Origin: Treponema sp. UBA4328 | Lineage (GTDB): Bacteria > Spirochaetota > Spirochaetia > Treponematales > Treponemataceae | Length of the DNA: 7,914 nt | Direction of reading: 5' to 3' | Assembly: GCA_002394465.1 (NCBI GenBank) | Contig: DGTU01000115.1 | Coordinates: forward strand, 1 to 7,914 | In this document: in pieces, positions 1 through 5,053 of the stretch | Numbering within the stretch: the stretch's first letter is position 1 | Layout of the letters: every line of letters begins with the position of its first letter | Program-made: the position numbers and the translations under genes | Notes under the pieces: model-generated | Told to the model about the DNA's origin: nothing | Databases searched by the model: none | What the model saw: the letters and a program-made list of their open reading frames with translations, nothing else

Positions 1-437
1 GAACAAGCCACGGACGCTGCAAATTTACTCCTGAACAGTGTACAAGAAGTGCAGACGGAATCCTCATTCCTCCGCCACTCGCATTCGACGTTCTTGAAGC
101 AATTGAAAAGAAACTCCCGGGATTCCCGATCGTACTTCACGGATCCTCTTCAATTCCTGTTGAGTATGTAAAGGAAATCGAAAAATACGGCGGAAAGGTT
201 CCTGATTCAGTCGGAATTCCTGAAGAACAGCTCAGAAAGGCTGCAAAATCTGCAGTATGCAAGATTAACATCGATTCAGACGGACGCATGGCAATGACAG
301 CCGCAGTACGCAAAGTACTCGCAGAACAGCCGTCAGAATTCGACCCGAGAAAATACCTCGGACCTGCACGTGATGAGCTCAAGAAAATGTATTCACACAA
401 GAATATTGAAGTTCTCGGTTCAGCAGGAAAAGCATAA
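1..437 (+). CDS. fba: Class II fructose-bisphosphate aldolase, C-terminal part (5' end outside window)
   Basis: The reading frame is open from position 3 to a TAA at 435-437, giving about 144 C-terminal residues; the start lies upstream of the window. The visible part has hallmarks of zinc-dependent class II aldolases: a TSHGRCKF segment at the start, a VLHGSSSIP segment (in the family this region carries a metal-binding His and a phosphate-binding loop) and KINIDSDGRMAMTAAVRK, matching the family's NIDxD substrate-binding stretch. The enzyme reversibly cleaves fructose 1,6-bisphosphate into dihydroxyacetone phosphate and glyceraldehyde 3-phosphate in cytoplasmic glycolysis. The end SAGKA and length fit an intact C-terminus. 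A strong terminator follows 22 bases after the stop, so this is the last gene of its transcript. A related tagatose-bisphosphate aldolase cannot be fully excluded without the N-terminal half, but the fit to fructose-bisphosphate aldolase is good. Confidence 0.93.
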   Translation, partial: TSHGRCKFTPEQCTRSADGILIPPPLAFDVLEAIEKKLPGFPIVLHGSSSIPVEYVKEIEKYGGKVPDSVGIPEEQLRKAAKSAVCKINIDSDGRMAMTAAVRKVLAEQPSEFDPRKYLGPARDELKKMYSHKNIEVLGSAGKA

Positions 438-459
438 TCCTGAATAAAACCCTTTTACA

Positions 460-497
460 TACCCTGCTTTGAGCGTTCAAGGCAGGGTATTTTTTTT
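460..497 (+). terminator. Intrinsic terminator of the aldolase gene
   Basis: An inverted repeat of 11 base pairs (460-470 with 479-489, core TACCCTGC/GCAGGGTA, one G-T wobble) encloses an 8-base loop and is followed by eight T residues at 490-497. This is a textbook Rho-independent terminator for the plus strand. On the minus strand the stem would be followed by a mixed sequence rather than a clean T-run, so it probably works mainly in one direction. Its T-run overlaps the stop codon of the convergent membrane-protein gene. Confidence 0.93.
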
Positions 498-1158
498 ACA
501 GAACCTGCTGTACGGAAGAAAGGAATTCATCCTTTATCTGACGGATATTCACTGTCCTGACAAGGGAAACTGCAGCATAGGCAAGGACAAGAACTGTAAG
601 CAGTATCAGTGAAATCTTATAATACCACACTGATTCAATCAAAGCCGGAATAAAAGTTTCAGCCACAATCAGACAGGCATCGCGGAGCGTTTTTTTAGAC
701 GACTGTTTGACATATCTATAGAGGATTTCAAGACTTTTCCTTATTCCGAGAATCATGCAGAGATAAAGGACAGGACGTACAAACAGGATAAAGAAAGGAT
801 AAGGCTTATCCATGGCAAGCGTTTCATATATGAAGTAGACCGTAAAAAACGGAATTACAAACGAAAGGTATGAATTAAACCTGGTCTGCGTATCATCGCT
901 TGAAAAAAGATAGAAAAAAATCATAAAGGCGATAAGCGGAAACCCGAACGAAAGCCACACATCAAGGGCATACCAGAGGAAACATGAACCGTTATACGGT
1001 GAACTGAACATAAAAAAAGCTTTAAAGCCGCTTACGAGGGCTCCTGTAAAAAGTCCGAAAAGAACTACGGTCCAGTTAACGGTTTCACCGGCATTTTTTC
1101 TGCTTCTTACATAGAAAAAGAATGAAACCGGGAAAAGTAAAATCATGAATAAAAACAT
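496..1158 (-). CDS. Hypothetical multi-pass membrane protein
   Basis: I do not recognise a family for this 220-residue protein. It is very hydrophobic, with about six or seven likely membrane helices near residues 3-17, 29-51, 60-85, 98-112, 121-138, 161-178 and 183-201. Basic patches after the first helix (RSRK) and around residues 140-160 (RKS, KQSSKK) suggest cytoplasmic loops; the tail after 201 is short and charged. It has no recognisable catalytic motif. The start chosen is the ATG at 1158; a second in-frame ATG four codons later is equally possible, since neither has a clear Shine-Dalgarno sequence. A GATAAT box (1167-1172) lies eight bases upstream of the first ATG, hinting at a very short leader. 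The gene converges on the aldolase gene and diverges from infC. An inner-membrane location is inferred; transport or signalling roles are guesses. Confidence 0.75.
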   Translation of the reverse strand: MFLFMILLFPVSFFFYVRSRKNAGETVNWTVVLFGLFTGALVSGFKAFFMFSSPYNGSCFLWYALDVWLSFGFPLIAFMIFFYLFSSDDTQTRFNSYLSFVIPFFTVYFIYETLAMDKPYPFFILFVRPVLYLCMILGIRKSLEILYRYVKQSSKKTLRDACLIVAETFIPALIESVWYYKISLILLTVLVLAYAAVSLVRTVNIRQIKDEFLSSVQQVL

Positions 1159-1212
1159 ATATAAAAATTATCAGATATTTACTCATCATTCAATAGAAAA
1201 AAAACATGCCAA

Positions 1213-1270
1213 AACAAGTTTTTAACCTAGACACAGTATGAATTTTTCTGCTAATATGTTAGAACTTGTT
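1213..1270. repeat. Inverted pair of AACWWGTT elements flanking the infC promoter
   Basis: AACAAGTT at 1213-1220 and its exact reverse complement AACTTGTT at 1263-1270 lie on either side of the infC promoter: one just upstream of the -35 box, the other at the predicted transcription start. Each copy is itself an imperfect palindrome (AAC-2-GTT), and the centres are 50 bases apart, about five helical turns. This layout would suit a dimeric repressor, but the site is short and AT-rich, so chance is possible. Confidence 0.35.
1228..1257 (+). promoter_or_regulatory. Sigma-70-type promoter of the infC operon
   Basis: TAGACA at 1228-1233 matches five of six bases of the -35 consensus. After an 18-base spacer, TAATAT at 1252-1257 serves as the -10 box and is preceded by TGC, an extended -10 element. 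Transcription would start near 1263-1265, giving a leader of about 40 bases before the infC TTG codon. It is the only strong promoter seen for the six-gene plus-strand run. Confidence 0.7.
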
Positions 1271-1277
1271 AAAGTAG

Positions 1278-1293
1278 GTGTTTTACAAAACAC
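1278..1293 (+). promoter_or_regulatory. Leader hairpin abutting the infC ribosome binding site
   Basis: GTGTTTT (1278-1284) and AAAACAC (1287-1293) form a perfect inverted repeat; in RNA the likely form is a six-pair stem with a four-base loop. The final C of the stem is directly followed by the AAGGAGG ribosome binding site at 1294-1300. Such a placement could modulate 30S access or leader stability. The stem is AU-rich and would be weak on its own, so a role is inferred only. Confidence 0.45.
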
Positions 1294-1300
1294 AAGGAGG
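1294..1300 (+). promoter_or_regulatory. infC Shine-Dalgarno sequence, decides the TTG start
   Basis: AAGGAGG is near-perfectly complementary to the 16S rRNA 3' end and lies four bases before TTG at 1305. It settles the start in favour of TTG over the in-frame GTG at 1278, which has no ribosome binding site and falls inside the leader hairpin. Confidence 0.85.
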
Positions 1301-1304
1301 AACG

Positions 1305-1826
1305 TTGGCAGACGTAAAAGGTTTAAGGATAAACGAGCAGATTCGTGTACGCGAAGTTCGTTTAATTGATGATGAAGGTGAAAAGAATGGTATTATTGCC
1401 ACTCGCGAAGCACTGGAATTAGCAAAAGAGAGAAATCTCGACCTTGTAGAAGTCTCACCTAACGCAAATCCGCCGGTTTGTAAAATACTTGACTTCGGTA
1501 AGTACCGGTACGAGCAGGAAAAAAGACTCCGTGATTCCCGCAAGAACCAGAAAACCCTTAAGATCAAGGAAATCCGCATGCAGCCGAAAATCGGTTCAGG
1601 CGATCTTGATACTAAGGCAAAGCACGTTCAGGAATTTCTTAACGAAGGCAACAAGGTAAAAGTAACCATCCGTTTCCGCGGACGCGAACTTGCCCACACC
1701 GAACTCGGATTTGATGTTCTGAACGAAGTATTGAAAAGGCTTACAGAAGGCTCGTATGCCGTAGAAAAGCCTGCCGCAATGGAAGGGCGATTCATGTCGA
1801 TGACATTAAACGCCAAGGCCAAATAA
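1305..1826 (+). CDS. infC: Translation initiation factor IF-3 (TTG start)
   Basis: IF-3 binds the 30S subunit, keeps it apart from the 50S subunit, and monitors start-codon and initiator-tRNA pairing. Read from TTG at 1305, the product has 173 residues, the normal family length. The N-terminal domain covers about residues 8-75, with INEQIRVREVRLID at its start and PPVCKILDFGKYRYE near its end. A basic linker helix follows (about 70-90), then the C-terminal domain (about 88-170) with KEIRMQPKIGSGD and KVKVTIRFRGRE. Starting at GTG 1278 would add nine residues (MFYKTQGGT) not expected in the family. The gene opens an operon with rpmI and rplT, the classic bacterial order. In E. coli infC uses a rare AUU start, through which IF-3 represses its own synthesis; the TTG here may allow the same, which is inference. 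Confidence 0.97.
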   Translation: MADVKGLRINEQIRVREVRLIDDEGEKNGIIATREALELAKERNLDLVEVSPNANPPVCKILDFGKYRYEQEKRLRDSRKNQKTLKIKEIRMQPKIGSGDLDTKAKHVQEFLNEGNKVKVTIRFRGRELAHTELGFDVLNEVLKRLTEGSYAVEKPAAMEGRFMSMTLNAKAK

Positions 1827-1842
1827 ACTTAGAGGTAATGAA

Positions 1843-2043
1843 ATGCCTAAGATGAAAACCAAGAAAGCCGCAGCAAAGAGATTCTCTTTGACTGGAACAG
1901 GCAAAGTAAAGTACAAGAAGATGAATCTTCGTCATATCCTGACAAAGAAATCTTCTAAGCGCAAGATGCATCTCCGTGGTGCAGGAATCCTTTCTGAAGA
2001 TTCTGCAGCAAGAATCCGCAAACAGCAGCTTCCATACGGCTGA
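1843..2043 (+). CDS. rpmI: 50S ribosomal protein L35
   Basis: This 66-residue, strongly basic protein begins PKMKTKKAAAKRFSLTGTGK, the conserved L35 N-terminus, and continues with a KKSSKRKMHLRGAGILSE stretch typical of the family. L35 is a component of the large ribosomal subunit. The ATG at 1843 is preceded by AGAGG at 1831-1835 with a seven-base spacing. It lies 16 bases after the infC stop and 20 bases before rplT, so it is co-transcribed with both. Its length is normal (about 64-66 residues in most bacteria), and nothing appears disrupted. Confidence 0.97.
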   Translation: MPKMKTKKAAAKRFSLTGTGKVKYKKMNLRHILTKKSSKRKMHLRGAGILSEDSAARIRKQQLPYG

Positions 2044-2063
2044 TTTTAAGTTAGGAGTAAGAA

Positions 2064-2420
2064 ATGTCTAGAGCAATAGATGGAACAAAACGCAATAACC
2101 GCCGTGCAAAAATCCTTAAGCTTGCAAGCGGATTTACAGGACGCCGCGGAACAAACTACAAGGCAGCAAAAGACGCTGTAACTAAGGCTCTCCGCCATGC
2201 ATATGTTGACCGCCGTGACCGCAAGGGTGATTTCCGCCAGCTGTGGATCGCACGTATCAACGCAGCAGTTCGTGATGAAGGTATCAGCTACTCACGCTTT
2301 ATCGACGGACTCACAAAGGCTGGAGTTGCAATCAACCGCAAATCTCTGTCAAACATGGCAATCGAAGACCCTGCAGCATTCAAGGCAGTCGTTGACGTTG
2401 CTAAAAAAGCTCTTAAATAA
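2064..2420 (+). CDS. rplT: 50S ribosomal protein L20
   Basis: This 118-residue basic protein matches L20 along its whole length. The N-terminal arm (residues 1-30) ends in KILKLASGFTGRR, and the core contains DRRDRKGDFRQLWIARINAAVRD, the most conserved part of the family. L20 binds 23S rRNA early in 50S assembly. In E. coli and Bacillus it also represses the infC-rpmI-rplT operon by binding the mRNA; whether that holds here cannot be judged from sequence alone. The ribosome binding site AGGAG at 2053-2057 is six bases from the ATG. Only 13 bases separate the stop from the next gene, and no terminator is visible there, so transcription likely continues into the zap genes. Confidence 0.97.
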   Translation: MSRAIDGTKRNNRRAKILKLASGFTGRRGTNYKAAKDAVTKALRHAYVDRRDRKGDFRQLWIARINAAVRDEGISYSRFIDGLTKAGVAINRKSLSNMAIEDPAAFKAVVDVAKKALK

Positions 2421-2433
2421 ACAGGAGCATTAA

Positions 2434-2904
2434 ATGATTTCTTTCGATCAGGTTCTGATTCTTGAACAGAAAGTAGAGAACGCTGTTGCAAAAATTGCAC
2501 AGCTTAATGCTGAAAATGCTGCTTTACGCAAAAAATGCGCTGAGCTCACAAACGCACTTTCGGCAAAAACGGAGCAGTTCTCGGCTTTCCAGTCTGACCA
2601 GGGCAGGATCGAAGAAGGAATCTTAAAGGCACTTGAGCGCCTTAATACTGTTGAAAATGCAGTCCTTACTGCAGCCGGACAGGAAAGCGCTCAGGTACAG
2701 CCGGAAGAACCTCAGTTTACACAGCCATTATCAGAAGAACCTGTTCAGCAGGAACAGTCACAGCCGATCGACGCAGAACTTTTCGCAAATCCGGACTTTC
2801 AGCAGAACCAGGATTTTAATTTTAACACCATAGAACAGCAGGATAATCAGGATAAAAACACTGAAGAAGACCCTTCAATTCAGACTCAGTTCGATATATT
2901 TTAA
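2434..2904 (+). CDS. zapB: ZapB-like cell-division coiled-coil protein with a Gln-rich tail
   Basis: The 156-residue product has two parts. Residues 1-80 form a likely coiled coil with heptad-like spacing of Leu, Ile and Val (VLILEQKVENAVAKIAQLNA, then ENAALRKKCAELTNAL), as in ZapB, which bundles with ZapA at the Z-ring. Residues 84-156 are a low-complexity, acidic, Gln-, Glu- and Pro-rich segment, probably disordered, ending in the aromatic motif QFDIF. E. coli ZapB is only about 80 residues and lacks such a tail. Sequence similarity of short coiled coils is weak evidence; the assignment rests mainly on the zapA-like gene 20 bases downstream. AGGAG at 2423-2427 precedes the ATG, and the gene follows rplT by 13 bases, so it is in the ribosomal operon. 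Cytoplasmic location is expected. Confidence 0.68.
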   Translation: MISFDQVLILEQKVENAVAKIAQLNAENAALRKKCAELTNALSAKTEQFSAFQSDQGRIEEGILKALERLNTVENAVLTAAGQESAQVQPEEPQFTQPLSEEPVQQEQSQPIDAELFANPDFQQNQDFNFNTIEQQDNQDKNTEEDPSIQTQFDIF

Positions 2905-2924
2905 TCTTTCCACCGGAGGAAAAT

Positions 2925-3239
2925 ATGGGCGCACTGCAGATAGACACTTTAGGCACAACGTTTACGATTCAGGCAAATGAAGACGACGCATACCTGGAAA
3001 AGCTTCTCGGCTACTACAACAAGCTCGTAACCCATATAGAAAAAAGCGATTCCCTCAAATCTCCGCTTCACGTTTCAATCCTTGCAGGAATAATGCTCTG
3101 CGATGAACTTTACAAGGAAAAATCAAGGAACGCATATTCACAGTCAGCTTCAGGTGATGAATCTTCGGTTCAGGACCAGGAAGAACTTGAAAGACGGACT
3201 GCAGGAATGATCGAAAAACTTACACAGGCATTATCCTGA
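2925..3239 (+). CDS. zapA: Cell division protein ZapA
   Basis: This 104-residue protein has the ZapA layout: an N-terminal beta segment (LQIDTLGTTFTIQANEDDAYLEKL, about residues 4-28), then a helix with LLGYYNKLVTHIEK, then the LHVSILAGIMLCDELYKEK helix (about 48-66), comparable to the ALNIADEL stretch of known ZapA proteins. A charged C-terminal helix (about 80-104) fits the coiled-coil tail. ZapA is a small cytoplasmic protein that cross-links FtsZ filaments and recruits ZapB. The ribosome binding site GGAGGA at 2915-2920 is strong. The stop overlaps the start of the next gene (TGATG). Length is normal for the family. The first half matches the family better than the tail. Confidence 0.85.
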   Translation: MGALQIDTLGTTFTIQANEDDAYLEKLLGYYNKLVTHIEKSDSLKSPLHVSILAGIMLCDELYKEKSRNAYSQSASGDESSVQDQEELERRTAGMIEKLTQALS

Positions 3240-3724
3240 TGGCATATAAATTCAAGGTCTGGATTGATGCAGATTCATGTCCGGCACGGGCACGAAAATT
3301 TATCCTCAATTTCTGCCGCACAAAAGAAATACCGCTTAATTTTGTTGCAAACAGGGAAATTCCGGTTAAAGATGAAGGTCCCCTGTTCAAAATGATAACC
3401 TGCCCTCAGACAAAAAATGCTGCAGACGATTACATTACTGCTCACGCCGGACCGAATGATTTTGTAGTTACGCGTGACATTCCTTTTGCAGCAAGACTTG
3501 TTGAAAAAAAGATAAGCGTAATCAATGACCGGGGAACAGTATTCACCTCAGAAAATATCGGTGAAAAACTTTCAGAAAGGAATTTTAACCTGAATATGGC
3601 AGAACTCGGATTTACAGGCGGCAGAAAATCAGATTACAGTGACAAAGACTTTAAGAAATTTTCAAACTGCTTTGACCGGGAAATATTTAAAAACATGACG
3701 AACGAAACATATTCGCTCAAATAA
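3239..3724 (+). CDS. YaiI/YqxD family protein (UPF0178, DUF188)
   Basis: This 161-residue cytoplasmic protein has the family's signature blocks: WIDADSCP at residues 8-15 (family DADACP), NFVANREIP, NAADDYI and VTRDIPFAARLVEKKISVINDRGTVFTSENI. The repeated acidic residues (D10, D12, D67, D68 and D83 region) resemble the arrangement in PIN-like nuclease folds, but the biochemical role is unknown and I do not assign one. Length is close to the usual 150. It begins within the zapA stop (TGA 3237-3239, ATG 3239-3241), so its translation is probably coupled to zapA. It is the last gene of the plus-strand operon. Only seven bases separate its stop from the stop of the convergent HD-GYP gene, and I see no clear terminator between them. 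Confidence 0.9.
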   Translation: MAYKFKVWIDADSCPARARKFILNFCRTKEIPLNFVANREIPVKDEGPLFKMITCPQTKNAADDYITAHAGPNDFVVTRDIPFAARLVEKKISVINDRGTVFTSENIGEKLSERNFNLNMAELGFTGGRKSDYSDKDFKKFSNCFDREIFKNMTNETYSLK

Positions 3725-3731
3725 TCCGTTT

Positions 3732-4964
3732 TTATTCGTCAGGATTCTGAATGGCTGCGTTAATTGCACAGATGCGGTCTTTAACCTGCATGAAGGCAAG
3801 TACGACTTCCGGATCAAACTGAGAACCAGCGCAGTTCTGGATTTCCTGGAATGCAGCTTCAATAGGCCACGGATCCTTGTAGCATCTTCTGTGGCTGAGC
3901 GCATCAAATACGTCTGCAACTGCAACAATCCTTGCTGCAAGAGGAATTTCATCACCGACAAGACGAGGAAAATCCGGTACAGGCTTACCGCTTTCGTATT
4001 TTGTATAGTCAAAAGTTCCAGGATAACCGTGTTCACTTCCGTCAAACCATGCATGATGATGGAGTGCAACATCCCGTGACATTTTTCCAAGTTCCGTATT
4101 CTGATCTTCAAAAAGCATGGCACCGATACAGGTATGCCCCATCATGATATTGCGTTCTTCAGGAGTAAGCTTACCCTCTTTCTTAAGGATAACGTCTGAG
4201 ATTCCGACCTTACCGAAGTCATGACATTTAGCTGCAATCTTAAGGGTATCACGGAATTTCTGCTGAACCTGATTCGGAATGTGATTATTTACTGCCCAGC
4301 GGTCATAAATTTCGATAGAGAAACTTGAAACGCGTTCTACATGAGGATAAGTTTCCTTTGGATCGCGGTACTGGGCCATTCGCTGCATAGACTTGATGAT
4401 GTTGCTTGTATCGTATGCATGCTGAAGTGCATGACTTGCATCCGCAGCAAAATGAGTAATGTAAAGTTCCGCATCATCATCGAAACCTACAATATTGCCG
4501 TTTTCATCCTGTGCATTGATAATCTGCAGGACACCGAGCGTAACTCCGCCTGCAATTTTAAGCGGAAGCGTCAGCATTGATTTTGTGCGGTAACCTGTCG
4601 TAATGTCAGTTGACTTGTTGAATGAATATGAGGTTCCTTCCGGAATATTATAGCAGTCCTTGATGTTGATTACGTTGCCGGAAATTGCTGCATAACCCGC
4701 AATTGATTTGTCAGTAATTGGTACGGAGAATGCAACATACGGAAGCTTGTCACCGAGTGAAAGTTTTCTGAGCTGAGTATCATTCTGAGCATATTTAATC
4801 CTGAGGTTGCCGTTTTCTATTACATAAATAGAGCCGGCATCAGCATGAACAATTCCCCTTGCTTCTGCAAGAAGACGTTCAAGGAGGACATCCATATCCT
4901 GAATACCGTTAACAACCTTTTCAAGCTCAATTATTGTCTGTAATTTCTGTTCTCGGGAACTCAT
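3732..4964 (-). CDS. GAF and HD-GYP domain protein, probable c-di-GMP phosphodiesterase
   Basis: The 410-residue soluble protein has an N-terminal GAF sensor domain (about residues 20-185, ending in LTLPLKIAGGVTLGVLQIINA) and a C-terminal HD-GYP domain (about 200-395). Metal-ligand candidates are visible: H208 (HVERV), H248-D249 in HDFGK, H277 (MGHTCIGA), H302-H303 and D351 (VAVADVFDAL). HD-GYP proteins usually hydrolyse c-di-GMP. The signature is unusual: GSEHGYP instead of GSGYP, plus roughly 20 extra residues (316-337) before the GDEIPLAARI helix. There is no receiver domain or membrane segment, so the GAF domain presumably senses a cytoplasmic ligand. GGAAGAA at 4968-4974 is a good ribosome binding site for the ATG at 4964, and a -10 box lies upstream. 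It appears to be transcribed on its own. Confidence 0.93.
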   Translation of the reverse strand: MSSREQKLQTIIELEKVVNGIQDMDVLLERLLAEARGIVHADAGSIYVIENGNLRIKYAQNDTQLRKLSLGDKLPYVAFSVPITDKSIAGYAAISGNVINIKDCYNIPEGTSYSFNKSTDITTGYRTKSMLTLPLKIAGGVTLGVLQIINAQDENGNIVGFDDDAELYITHFAADASHALQHAYDTSNIIKSMQRMAQYRDPKETYPHVERVSSFSIEIYDRWAVNNHIPNQVQQKFRDTLKIAAKCHDFGKVGISDVILKKEGKLTPEERNIMMGHTCIGAMLFEDQNTELGKMSRDVALHHHAWFDGSEHGYPGTFDYTKYESGKPVPDFPRLVGDEIPLAARIVAVADVFDALSHRRCYKDPWPIEAAFQEIQNCAGSQFDPEVVLAFMQVKDRICAINAAIQNPDE

Positions 4965-4986
4965 ATATTCTTCCGTTAAAAATACT

Positions 4987-4992
4987 ATTATA
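4987..4992 (-). promoter_or_regulatory. -10 box for the GAF-HD-GYP gene
   Basis: On the minus strand TATAAT, a perfect -10 hexamer, lies 22 bases before the ATG at 4964. Transcription would begin near 4980, leaving a leader of about 16 bases that still contains the ribosome binding site. No convincing -35 hexamer is found at the right spacing, and the region is AT-rich, so confidence is moderate. Confidence 0.5.
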
Positions 4993-4995
4993 ATT

Positions 4996-5052
4996 TTAAC
5001 CTAAAAAAACAAATAATCCAATACCAATAACAATTTTTTTGTTTTTTGACAT
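4996..5052 (-). CDS. Possible 18-residue hydrophobic small protein or gene remnant
   Basis: An ATG at 5052 starts one base after the methyltransferase stop (TGA, A, ATG) and opens an 18-codon frame ending in TAA at 4996. The peptide starts MSKNKKIVIG and ends FVFLG: a short basic N-terminus followed by about twelve hydrophobic residues, like a signal anchor or a tiny membrane protein. It could be translated by coupling to the upstream gene, since no good Shine-Dalgarno sequence is present. It may equally be the decayed 5' end of a lost membrane-protein gene, or chance in AT-rich DNA. Confidence 0.25.
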   Translation of the reverse strand: MSKNKKIVIGIGLFVFLG

Positions 5053-5053
5053 T

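Noticed and set aside
137..400. 87-residue minus-strand frame in the aldolase region
   Set aside because: It is antisense to clear class II aldolase motifs.
1209..1225. AAAAC-AA-GTTTT as a terminator upstream of infC
   Set aside because: The stem is only five A/T-rich pairs with a two-base loop, and no gene precedes it on the plus strand.
1278..1304. GTG at 1278 as the infC start
   Set aside because: It adds nine residues foreign to IF-3, has no ribosome binding site, lies within the leader hairpin and is close to the predicted transcription start; TTG at 1305 has AAGGAGG in front of it.
3690..3740. Possible terminator between the convergent YaiI-family and HD-GYP genes (GACGAA at 3697-3702, TTCGTC at 3735-3740, inner CGAA/TTCG stem)
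   Set aside because: The stems are short and broken by large loops, much of it is coding sequence, and only a five-base T-run follows on the minus strand.
3662..4123. 153-residue minus-strand frame inside and beyond the HD-GYP gene
   Set aside because: It overlaps the well-supported HD-GYP and YaiI-family genes in another frame, and its product has no recognisable family motif.
4998..5045. AT-rich inverted repeat (AAACAAA with TTTGTTT) after the methyltransferase gene as a terminator
   Set aside because: It has a single G-C pair, a long loop, and overlaps the 18-codon hydrophobic frame; AT-rich runs of this kind arise easily by chance.
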